Virus record (IMG/VR): IMGVR_UViG_3300035162_003660
Span: 1 to 20,021 of that record
Reading direction: 5' to 3' (one strand)
Length of the DNA: 20,021 nucleotides
Origin: a virus
A program made the translations under genes and the position numbers. The notes under the pieces were generated by a model. It was not told the origin of the DNA, did not search any database, and saw nothing but the letters and a program-made list of their open reading frames with translations. Below are positions 13,193 to 18,998 of the stretch, piece after piece (the stretch's first letter is position 1; every line of letters starts with the position of its first letter).

Positions 13193-13839
13193 TGAAATCA
13201 TACGTAATAACTATAAAAGATAATGTTCTTTCTGAGCAAGCTGCAGAAAGATGTATTCGATCGATGCCAGATTTTAACGTATTAAAGTTCTACGGCATTA
13301 CTCCAAAGGACAACCCTCTAGAGATATTGAAAATAGAATCAATACCTGTTTCTGGGTTCCAAGAAAAGTATTCTTATCTTGAGTCTTGCATTGCGGCGTT
13401 TCTTTCTCATTATGCTCTATGGAAAAAATGTGTAGAGGATAAAGTAGAATATCAAATCTTCGAGCACGATGCTTTCTGCGTCGGAGAGTTACCTGAGTTT
13501 ATAAATTATGACAAAGCGATATCTTTAGGCAAACCAAGTTATGGCAACTTCAACACCCCACTAGTGTTAGGAACTAATCCTCTTGTTTCCAAGCGTTACT
13601 TTCCTGGGGCGCATGCGTATCGAATAAAACCAGCTGGCGCTAAAGAGCTGGTCGCGCGCGCGAAGGTTGATGGTGGGCCGACAGACGTTTTCTTACACCT
13701 TGACAAATTCCCTTGGTTGCAAGAGTATTACCCTTGGCCGGTAGTCGCAAAAGACTCTTTCACTACAATACAGAAAACGCAAGGTTGTTTGGCGAAACAT
13801 AATTGGCATGATGGAGTGGGTTATGAAATCGTACGATAA
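13189..13839 (+). CDS. GT25-like glycosyltransferase
   Basis: The 216-residue product has CIAAFLSHYALWKKCVE at 67-83, YQIFEHDAF with EHD at 92-94, and PGAHAYRIKPAGAKELV near 143-159, the same three blocks as its neighbour at 12494. It lacks the C-terminal tail of larger GT25 enzymes. ATG 13189 and ATG 13192 are both possible starts (ATGATGA over the previous stop). The two adjacent GT25 proteins are alike in motifs but not near-identical, so any duplication is not recent. Substrate unknown. Confidence 0.77.
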   Translation: MMKSYVITIKDNVLSEQAAERCIRSMPDFNVLKFYGITPKDNPLEILKIESIPVSGFQEKYSYLESCIAAFLSHYALWKKCVEDKVEYQIFEHDAFCVGELPEFINYDKAISLGKPSYGNFNTPLVLGTNPLVSKRYFPGAHAYRIKPAGAKELVARAKVDGGPTDVFLHLDKFPWLQEYYPWPVVAKDSFTTIQKTQGCLAKHNWHDGVGYEIVR

Positions 13840-14485
13840 AGTATTTGTAACTGGTTGCGACAAAAATACCGAGTGGCAGTTAGAATGGTTCTTAAAAAAC
13901 TTTAAGAAACATAATAAGACAATACCCATCGTCTTCGCCAACTTTGGAGTGTCCGATGAAAAGCGAGAATGGATCTACAAGGTAAGCGCGTTTGATGACA
14001 TTATCGATATTCCTAAGCAACGAATGAATGGGTGGTTTTTAAAACCTAAGACATTGAATCTTATAGATGCTCATAAGCTCTGCTGGCTTGACACTGACTG
14101 TGAGGTCTTAGAAAACGTAGAAGACATATGGAATCATTGCGAACCAGACAAGCTTGGGATGTGCGAAGACAGACCATGGTCTAAACGTTCTGGAGAGAAA
14201 TGGTTTAATTCAGGTGTTATGGCAATTATAGATAAACCAAGAATACTGGGTGCTTGGATTGACGCGTGTGCCAAGAAACCAAAACAAGGCGATCAAGAAG
14301 TTTTGCATTTTATGATGGTTAATCCGATAAACCAGATTACTCATATTAGCCAGTTACCACATATGTATAACTGGCTACGGATTGATGTAGAACACGATTC
14401 AACAGATAGTGTAAATAAAAGAATTATGCATTGGACTGGTGAAAAGGGTAATAACGTGATAAGGAAGAAAATTTATAATGGTTGA
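13823..14485 (+). CDS. GT8-like glycosyltransferase (GT-A fold)
   Basis: The 220-residue product starts MKSYDKVFVTGCDKNTEWQL, has CWLDTDCEV with Asp90-X-Asp92 as the DxD motif, WFNSGVMAI near 131, GDQEVLHFMM near 154, and a C-terminal IMHWTGEKG with the HxxG-type His of retaining GT8-like enzymes. ATG 13823 is chosen because GGAG (13813-13816) lies 6 nt upstream; in-frame ATGs at 13808 and 13811 are possible. It overlaps the neighbouring genes by 17 and 8 nt. Related in motifs to the proteins at 3308 and 4659. Confidence 0.72.
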   Translation: MKSYDKVFVTGCDKNTEWQLEWFLKNFKKHNKTIPIVFANFGVSDEKREWIYKVSAFDDIIDIPKQRMNGWFLKPKTLNLIDAHKLCWLDTDCEVLENVEDIWNHCEPDKLGMCEDRPWSKRSGEKWFNSGVMAIIDKPRILGAWIDACAKKPKQGDQEVLHFMMVNPINQITHISQLPHMYNWLRIDVEHDSTDSVNKRIMHWTGEKGNNVIRKKIYNG

Positions 14486-15236
14486 AAAAGTTTGGCATGT
14501 AATAGGTAACGGCGACCTCGCGGCAGTATACAAATTTAGAGAAAGAGTAGGCAAAAAACTAATCTGTAATATGCCCCCTTTCGAAATGCCCGCTTCCGAA
14601 GTGTATGGCACAGCAATGGTCGACTTCAAGATGATGATGGCGTTGACGGGTGGTTCGGTAAACCTTGATATGTATCCATGGATTTTAGGCACTCGGCCTC
14701 GAATGTGGATGGATGATCCTAAACAATCAAACTTCTATTTAAAATATGCTCCGAATGTTAGAGAGTTTTATACGGACGTACCAAAATACGCAAAGAACGC
14801 CACTAACTTTAATTGTGGAATGATGGCAGTACACTATGCCATTCACAAGAAGAAAGCAGACGTTGTCCATATGTATGGGTTTGATACATTGTTCGATTTT
14901 AATATGCGCTCGATTACAGATCTTTATTTGAACAGTGATCGAGGCAATATAAACAACTTTCGGCTTATAGAGAATTGGAGGCCAGTGTGGAACGGTATCT
15001 TCAAAGAAGCGGAGAAAACAACGGGAACAAAATTTATTCTTCATCACAATCATGACAAGCTTAAAATTACCACCCGCGATAATATGTCTGTTGAAACCTA
15101 TGACTTGAAAGAAGAAAAAAAGAAGAGTAAGATAAAGTCTTCTGGTGAAGAAATTACTAAAGAACAATTTAACAATATGAACCGCCACCAGAAAAGAGCA
15201 TATGAAGCTCAACTTCGTAAAGGGATATTAGGATAG
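14478..15236 (+). CDS. Putative glycan-related transferase with sialyltransferase-like layout and charged tail
   Basis: The 252-residue product has VIGNGDL at 8-14 and an early ICNMPPFE (29-36), then NFNCGMMAVHYAIHKKKADVVHMYGFDTLFD at 110-140 in outline: a Cys-Gly start, a helix, and a strand ending in MYGFD. This matches the G-N-G start and the later SG...LGFD block of the protein at 2688, although sequence identity looks low. Residues 211-230 are Lys/Glu-rich, and the tail ITKEQFNNMNRHQKRAYEA looks like a separate helix, perhaps for partner binding. Assignment to GT29/GT42-like enzymes is tentative. It closes the glycan cluster, 1 nt before the exonuclease gene. Confidence 0.5.
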   Translation: MVEKVWHVIGNGDLAAVYKFRERVGKKLICNMPPFEMPASEVYGTAMVDFKMMMALTGGSVNLDMYPWILGTRPRMWMDDPKQSNFYLKYAPNVREFYTDVPKYAKNATNFNCGMMAVHYAIHKKKADVVHMYGFDTLFDFNMRSITDLYLNSDRGNINNFRLIENWRPVWNGIFKEAEKTTGTKFILHHNHDKLKITTRDNMSVETYDLKEEKKKSKIKSSGEEITKEQFNNMNRHQKRAYEAQLRKGILG

Positions 15237-15237
15237 A

Positions 15238-15894
15238 ATGTTTAAACACGCTCCGGTCGATCTAGGGTACGATGATTTATTAACAGAACAGAAAAACAAT
15301 AAGAGGCATTATCGCTCTGGTTCGAATCTATACCCGTCAATCACAACTGTGTTGAGTATTTTGAGCCAAGAGGGAATCGCTAAATGGCGTGACAAAGTCG
15401 GACACGAAGAAGCGGATAAGATTTCATATCGAGCTGCAACACGGGGTACAGCGGTACACGAAATAATCGAGAAGTACATAAACAACGATCCAGATTATCA
15501 ATCTGGTTATATGCCAAACATTATTGGCAATTTCTTATCCGTTAAGGATGTGTTAGATGAAAGAATCGGTACTGTCTATGGTCAAGAGCTACCACTTTTT
15601 TCTGATCATTTACGCGTTGCTGGGCGGGTCGATTGCGTTGCTGAATTTGACGGCAAGAATTCAATCATCGACTTCAAAACCAGTCGAAAACGCAAGCTAC
15701 GAAAATACACTACCAACTACTTTCAGCAAGAATCTGCCTACGCTATTATGTGGGAAGAACGTACCAGAATGCCAATTACCCAGCTCGTTACCATAATTGC
15801 AGTCGACGATTCTAAACCGCAAGTGTTCATAGAACATAGAGACGACTGGGCTCCAGAACTTCTTAAGACAATAAAACTCTTCGAAAATCAATAG
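15238..15894 (+). CDS. PD-(D/E)XK exonuclease (Cas4/MGME1-like)
   Basis: The 218-residue nuclease has GTAVHEIIEKYI with His74, VAGRVDCVAEFDG with Asp132, IIDFKTSRK with Asp145 and Lys147, and YFQQESAYAIMWEE with Gln163 in the RecB-type QxxxY element. These are the ordered motifs of Cas4/RecB/MGME1-like nucleases, common in T4-like marine phages as putative single-strand exonucleases for replication or recombination. It lacks the four cysteines of true Cas4, so no iron-sulfur cluster is expected. ATG 15238 is 1 nt after the previous stop. Its stop codon lies inside the first promoter repeat. Confidence 0.85.
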   Translation: MFKHAPVDLGYDDLLTEQKNNKRHYRSGSNLYPSITTVLSILSQEGIAKWRDKVGHEEADKISYRAATRGTAVHEIIEKYINNDPDYQSGYMPNIIGNFLSVKDVLDERIGTVYGQELPLFSDHLRVAGRVDCVAEFDGKNSIIDFKTSRKRKLRKYTTNYFQQESAYAIMWEERTRMPITQLVTIIAVDDSKPQVFIEHRDDWAPELLKTIKLFENQ

Positions 15895-15955
15895 CTTACC
15901 TGTGGTTTTATTCCATCGTTTTTCAAGGTATAATTACCTTGTAAGCAAAAAAGGA
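15887..15955 (+). repeat. Direct repeat copy 1 (promoter module)
   Basis: This ~69-bp unit recurs 473 bp downstream at 16360-16427. Over the first 60 aligned positions 51 are identical by hand count, and 7 of the 9 differences fall in the 18-nt promoter spacer. The copy includes the exonuclease stop codon, a promoter and the ribosome-binding region of the next gene. Conservation confined to the functional parts argues for a dispersed promoter cassette. Confidence 0.85.
15905..15934 (+). promoter_or_regulatory. Sigma70/T4-early-like promoter P1
   Basis: A -35-like GTTTTA (15905-15910, within TGTGGTTTTATT) and a consensus -10 TATAAT (15929-15934) are separated by 18 nt. GTTTTA resembles the GTTTAC of T4 early promoters. 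The -10 is centred in a perfect palindrome, AAGGTATAATTACCTT (15925-15940). A start near 15941 would give a leader of about 22 nt with AAAGGACGG before ATG 15963. Confidence 0.75.
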
Positions 15956-15962
15956 CGGAAAA

Positions 15963-16349
15963 ATGATAGCAGTATACCAGTGGCACCTCTCTAACGAATT
16001 GTCTGACCTCATTAATCGTGATGGTTGGATGGCTAATGAAACCACTACGGCTTACGCTGATAAGGGTTGCAGTTGGATGATTGATGATGGTCAATTTGAC
16101 GCTGCTAAGTGGTTTGACCAATATGAATTGGTCGCTACCTGCAAAACGGATGATCCTGAAGAAGCGTTTGTTCTGATGAACCTCTGGAATGATCCTGACC
16201 GAGTTTGCAAAATCGGTGCTCAGGTCGCTTCCTTGTCAATTGGTGATATCCTTGAAGTTGCTGGTGGTAAATTTCTTCTCTGTACTGGTGAGGGTTTCCA
16301 GGAAATCTTTCCTGTAAACGGCCATATCACTAGAGTTGCTGCTGGTTAA
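15963..16349 (+). CDS. Protein of unknown function, first gene behind promoter P1
   Basis: The 128-residue acidic soluble protein starts MIAVYQWHLSNELSDLINRD. It has a C-terminal block SIGDILEVAGGKFLLCTGEGFQEI (key residues: Gly-Asp, then GGKFLLC, then GF), which looks like a small beta-rich domain reminiscent of YodL-like or plasmid-associated proteins where a (S)VGD-xxxxxGxxYxCxxxGF pattern occurs; the resemblance is from memory. It is followed by its own promoter-bearing gap, so it may be a single-gene early unit. No catalytic motif is recognised. Function unknown; a host-takeover role would fit the position but is not shown. Confidence 0.7.
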   Translation: MIAVYQWHLSNELSDLINRDGWMANETTTAYADKGCSWMIDDGQFDAAKWFDQYELVATCKTDDPEEAFVLMNLWNDPDRVCKIGAQVASLSIGDILEVAGGKFLLCTGEGFQEIFPVNGHITRVAAG

Positions 16350-16359
16350 TTTGAAGAAT

Positions 16360-16427
16360 ATCAATAACTTAGCTGTGGTTTTATTTCAGGACTTTACATG
16401 GTATAATTACCTTGTAAGCAAAAAGGA
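16360..16427 (+). repeat. Direct repeat copy 2 (promoter module)
   Basis: Second copy of the unit at 15887-15955, constant offset 473 up to the A run, where it is one base shorter. It fills most of the gap between the genes at 15963 and 16437; the remaining ~10 nt on either side show no other feature. Confidence 0.85.
16378..16407 (+). promoter_or_regulatory. Sigma70/T4-early-like promoter P2
   Basis: GTTTTA at 16378-16383 and TATAAT at 16402-16407 have the same 18-nt spacing as P1. The -10 again sits inside a palindrome, GGTATAATTACC (16400-16411). AAAAAGGAG (16420-16428) is an excellent Shine-Dalgarno for ATG 16437. It probably drives the run of short genes that follows. Confidence 0.75.
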
Positions 16428-16436
16428 GTTAGCGTA

Positions 16437-16664
16437 ATGAATAGAGCAACTGTCGCAGTCAGGTCTGTCTTAATAGGTAAAAAGTTTGATATCAGTTTTC
16501 CTATTGATGGCATGTTTCGGATTGATTTTACAGAGAAAAGTAAGTATGGTGTTTACCAGCTGCCTCTCACCTTGAAGAATAAATTCTTAAAGGGCGTCCC
16601 GCTGACAAATCTTCCTGAAGAGCAGATTTCTGTTATAAAAAAACTAATTGAAGAGGTGGCGTAA
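16437..16664 (+). CDS. Small protein of unknown function
   Basis: The 75-residue product starts MNRATVAVRSVLIGKKFDIS and ends with a helix (LPEEQISVIKKLIEEVA). The first part alternates hydrophobic residues as in short beta strands (FDISFP, FRIDF). It is first behind promoter P2, with a strong Shine-Dalgarno sequence, and its TAA overlaps the next ATG by one base. I do not recognise the family. Confidence 0.7.
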   Translation: MNRATVAVRSVLIGKKFDISFPIDGMFRIDFTEKSKYGVYQLPLTLKNKFLKGVPLTNLPEEQISVIKKLIEEVA

Positions 16665-16849
16665 TGGATCGAGTTAAATTAAAACATGAAGTGGGTTCGG
16701 TGTACATCCCTTTGGATCGACGTCGCAAAGCTGAACATAGGTTTGAAGGCGCGGAATTCGATGAAACTTTTATGCAAGGCGTCATTGGTTCTTTTATCGG
16801 TTCAATGGTTATCTTTGGAACCCTGTTCGCAATCGTGGTGATTTTATAA
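16664..16849 (+). CDS. Small protein with C-terminal membrane segment
   Basis: The 61-residue product has a charged N-terminal half (VYIPLDRRRKAEHRFEGAEF) and one predicted transmembrane helix from about residue 38 to the C-terminus (GVIGSFIGSMVIFGTLF and following Ile/Val). With no signal peptide, a tail-anchored inner-membrane topology with the N-terminus inside is likely. It overlaps both neighbours by one base (TAATG). Unknown family; small early membrane proteins of phages sometimes act in superinfection exclusion, but no specific match is seen. Confidence 0.65.
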   Translation: MDRVKLKHEVGSVYIPLDRRRKAEHRFEGAEFDETFMQGVIGSFIGSMVIFGTLFAIVVIL

Positions 16850-17034
16850 TGGGTAACGAAATGTTTATTTTTCTGGACAAGCTGCGAGAGAGTGGTACAA
16901 TCAACATGTTTGGTGCACCCAAACTTCTGGAAGAGACTTTCGGTTTGAGTAAGAAAGAATCCAGAGAAGTATTCAAAGCGTGGACCGAAGCGTTCCAAGC
17001 AAACAATACCTTCCCCGCCAAAGAGGAGAAGTAA
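16849..17034 (+). CDS. Small helical protein of unknown function
   Basis: This 61-residue protein is mostly helical. GAPKLLEETFGLSKKESREV (about 22-41) followed by FKAWTEAF looks like a helix-turn-helix-sized unit, with FGLSKKES as a possible turn, and short phage proteins with a LxxxFGLxKxExxxVFxxW pattern are familiar from other marine phages. No HTH assignment is claimed. It starts at a TAATG junction. The end is followed by AGGAGAAGTAAGTAA, whose AGGAG serves the next gene. Confidence 0.65.
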   Translation: MGNEMFIFLDKLRESGTINMFGAPKLLEETFGLSKKESREVFKAWTEAFQANNTFPAKEEK

Positions 17035-17038
17035 GTAA

Positions 17039-17290
17039 ATGAATCCAGTAGATCTAAATGGTAAGTCCTCAGAGGAATTATGTGATTTGCTTCACGAGTT
17101 ATGCAAGACACATGATTGGACATTCATGATGTCAGACTACTCTCGTTCTTATCACAAAGGACAATTTCATGCAGACCAGATCGAGGCTGTTGGTCGGCGT
17201 CTAGATAATTTAGGGTTCGGTCTGACTGCCAAATACATCATCGATGGGTGGAAACCGAACAGTTTAAAAAAACGAGGATATTTAGTCTAA
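17039..17290 (+). CDS. Small protein of unknown function
   Basis: The 83-residue product starts MNPVDLNGKSSEELCDLLHE and contains two likely helices and the block FHADQIEAVGRRLDNLGFGL. It is soluble, with no known motif. AGGAG at 17024-17028 lies ahead of ATG 17039. It is a regular member of the short-gene run; no family recognised. Confidence 0.65.
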   Translation: MNPVDLNGKSSEELCDLLHELCKTHDWTFMMSDYSRSYHKGQFHADQIEAVGRRLDNLGFGLTAKYIIDGWKPNSLKKRGYLV

Positions 17291-17326
17291 GATGGATACC
17301 TTTTTCAAAATAACGCTGGGTGTTGT

Positions 17327-17584
17327 ATGAACGATTTCTTCTTGAAGGAGAAAGATCTTAGGGAGTTGATGATTCGTTATCTCGATTCGCTCGTATTGGA
17401 GAAGCATATTTTGACGAAAAGCACGCTTGATAAGTACAAGTTCAGATTAGAACTTGGCGAAAAGTTAACGTCCAAAGAGTTCACGGTAATCGCCAAGTTT
17501 TTAGATCGTGATAGTCGAATGACTAAGCGTGAACTTCGCGAGTACTTTGATCTCATTATCGAGAAGAAAGGAAAAAAGTTTTAA
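17327..17584 (+). CDS. Small helical protein of unknown function
   Basis: This 85-residue Lys/Glu/Leu-rich protein begins MNDFFLKEKDLRELMIRYLD and is predicted almost wholly helical, with a basic end (IIEKKGKKF). The Shine-Dalgarno sequence is weak (CTGGG). A 12-codon mini-ORF at 17292-17330 ends in an ATGA overlap with this start and may couple its translation. No family recognised. Confidence 0.65.
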   Translation: MNDFFLKEKDLRELMIRYLDSLVLEKHILTKSTLDKYKFRLELGEKLTSKEFTVIAKFLDRDSRMTKRELREYFDLIIEKKGKKF

Positions 17585-17618
17585 AAAACAGTGTAAAATA
17601 TACCGATGGAGATAATAC

Positions 17619-17819
17619 ATGAGTGAATTAATAACCAACCCAAAAGCGTACCTGAACGGTTCTTATGTTAACTTTGAACGCAACGGTAAACGTGCGACTG
17701 GTTTTGTTTCGGAAGTCTTTGACGAAGGTTTTGCTGTGGACATGGTAGTCCACGACGACAAGGGTTTTCCTGGTCATAACACCGACTATACCATTTTCGT
17801 TAAGGATGCGTTTGCATAA
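17619..17819 (+). CDS. Small protein of unknown function, beta-rich
   Basis: The 66-residue product has a YVNFERNGKRATGFVSEVF segment followed by FAVDMVVHDD, a pattern of short strands like a small barrel that could bind nucleic acid or a ligand. GGAG (17608-17611) precedes ATG 17619. The 34-nt gap before it has TAAAAT and TATACC, but no convincing -35 box. It joins the next gene by a one-base TAATG overlap. Confidence 0.65.
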   Translation: MSELITNPKAYLNGSYVNFERNGKRATGFVSEVFDEGFAVDMVVHDDKGFPGHNTDYTIFVKDAFA

Positions 17820-17998
17820 TGAATTTAAGAGAAATGTTTAAAGATGAGGTACTCGAGCAATTGGTGCTCGAACATCTAAAAGAGGATCTTGAATGCGTAA
17901 TACCGGAGGATCGTCCACTAGTAAACGCATTACATGTTGTGATCGCATATTACAGTGTACCTGGAACTTATATGGAAGGAGCATTTGATGGACAATAG
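17819..17998 (+). CDS. Small acidic protein of unknown function preceding thyX
   Basis: The 59-residue product starts MNLREMFKDEVLEQLVLEHL, an amphipathic acidic helix, and ends YYSVPGTYMEGAFDGQ. It starts at a TAATG junction and its last 11 nt overlap thyX; the thyX Shine-Dalgarno (AAGGAG, 17976-17981) lies within its coding sequence. No family recognised. The clean chain of overlaps on both sides supports it as a real gene. Confidence 0.6.
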   Translation: MNLREMFKDEVLEQLVLEHLKEDLECVIPEDRPLVNALHVVIAYYSVPGTYMEGAFDGQ

Positions 17999-18671
17999 TG
18001 GAGTAAGTTTAGTTGGTATGACAACACCTAGTGCGTCTACTGGATGTCATACCGCTGCAGAGTTAGTAGCATATGCAGCAAGAGTAAGTAACCCAAACAA
18101 TCAAAACAATACGAAAACAGCAAAGAAACTGTTGAAGTATCTAATTAAAGAAAACCATTGGTCGCCTTTCGAAATGGTTTCAATCACGATGGAGATTAAA
18201 ACGACTCGAGATATTAGTCGTCAGATCTTACGACATCGTTCATTTTCTTTCCAAGAATTCTCTCAACGATATGCTGTCAGTGAATCGTTTGTAACAAGTC
18301 GAGAAGCTCGCAAACAGCACCCTACCAATCGCCAGTTAAGCCAGAAAGACGAAGATCCAGTTGTACAAAGTAAAGCACAGGAAGTCTTTACAGAGATGCA
18401 AGCAGAGGTCTCTCGAGTCGCCAAAGACTACTACGAGATGGCACTTAACACTGGCATTGCTAAAGAACAAGCCCGTGCTCTGCTTCCAGAGGGACTCACA
18501 GAGACGACTTTGTATATGTCTGGTACCTTGCGCTCTTGGGTTCATTACTGTGAACTTCGAAGAGGACACGGCACTCAGGCTGAACATATGAAAGTCGCGG
18601 ATAAATGTTGGGAAATAATTGGTGTACATTTCCCAGATGTTGTAGCTGCATTGGAACCAAGTAATGACTGA
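17988..18671 (+). CDS. thyX: Flavin-dependent thymidylate synthase ThyX
   Basis: The 227-residue enzyme methylates dUMP to dTMP using methylenetetrahydrofolate, FAD and NADPH. The ThyX signature RHRX7S is present at 82-92 (RHRSFSFQEFS), preceded by TTRDISRQIL and followed by RYAVSESFV. QARALLPEGLTETTLYMSG and LRRGHGTQAEHM match the C-terminal substrate and FAD contacts. ATG 17988 with AAGGAG 6 nt upstream is chosen over an upstream ATG at 17955. In a phage it supplies dTTP and pairs functionally with the class II reductase. It overlaps the next gene by 8 nt. Confidence 0.95.
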   Translation: MDNSGVSLVGMTTPSASTGCHTAAELVAYAARVSNPNNQNNTKTAKKLLKYLIKENHWSPFEMVSITMEIKTTRDISRQILRHRSFSFQEFSQRYAVSESFVTSREARKQHPTNRQLSQKDEDPVVQSKAQEVFTEMQAEVSRVAKDYYEMALNTGIAKEQARALLPEGLTETTLYMSGTLRSWVHYCELRRGHGTQAEHMKVADKCWEIIGVHFPDVVAALEPSND

Positions 18672-18855
18672 TTATCCAGAAGGTGTTTATGGTTGGGTTT
18701 TTAATTACGATGAGGTAGAATATAAACTTCGTTGTAAACAAAAGATGTATTGGAAAACTTATAAGTTCAAAGCGACAGACGTGCAGCTGATTGATAAAGC
18801 TGTTGATAAAGAAATGAGACAGACTATCGCAGATAGTCTTAATTTGGAGTTGTAA
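18664..18855 (+). CDS. Small protein of unknown function
   Basis: The 63-residue product starts MTDYPEGVYGWVFNYDEVEY, rich in Tyr, Trp and Lys, with a C-terminal helix (VDKEMRQTIADSLNLEL). It overlaps thyX by 8 nt and the next gene by one base. No motif recognised. The overlap chain is the main support. Confidence 0.65.
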   Translation: MTDYPEGVYGWVFNYDEVEYKLRCKQKMYWKTYKFKATDVQLIDKAVDKEMRQTIADSLNLEL

Positions 18856-18998
18856 TGAAGCAGTTCTTTGAGGAAGTAAAAGAATCCTTTAAGGTTCGAA
18901 AAATCTATCAGGCGCGGTGGGTATGGTACCACACCATACTCGCGGTAGAGCTGTTAATTATCATTTTTGTTTTACTAGGAATCCTTGTTAAAATATGA
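18855..18998 (+). CDS. 47-residue single-span membrane protein
   Basis: The product starts MKQFFEEVKESFKVRKIYQA, then RWVWYHTILAVELLIIIFVL forms one transmembrane helix (about 25-46) near the C-terminus. Near-identical patterns (VRKIYQARWVWYHTILAVE) are familiar from many marine T4-like phages, so it is a conserved phage membrane peptide of unknown role. It is bounded by a TAATG junction upstream and an ATGA overlap downstream. A 7-bp hairpin (18921-18927 with 18933-18939) lies in the coding region. Confidence 0.7.
   Translation: MKQFFEEVKESFKVRKIYQARWVWYHTILAVELLIIIFVLLGILVKI

Noticed and set aside
13651-13661. CGCGCGCGCG-like run, unusual in AT-rich DNA
   Set aside because: It encodes Val-Ala-Arg-Ala in the conserved GT25 frame and has no partner or repeat, so codon choice explains it.
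15895-15962. Search for tRNA genes or a terminator in the two largest gaps
   Set aside because: The two gaps (15895-15962 and 16350-16436) are filled by the promoter repeats. No cloverleaf, T-loop consensus or GC-rich stem followed by T run is seen.
18921-18939. 7-bp hairpin GTATGGT/ACCATAC
   Set aside because: It lies wholly within the conserved RWVWYHT part of the membrane peptide gene and has no T run, so it is better explained by coding constraint.
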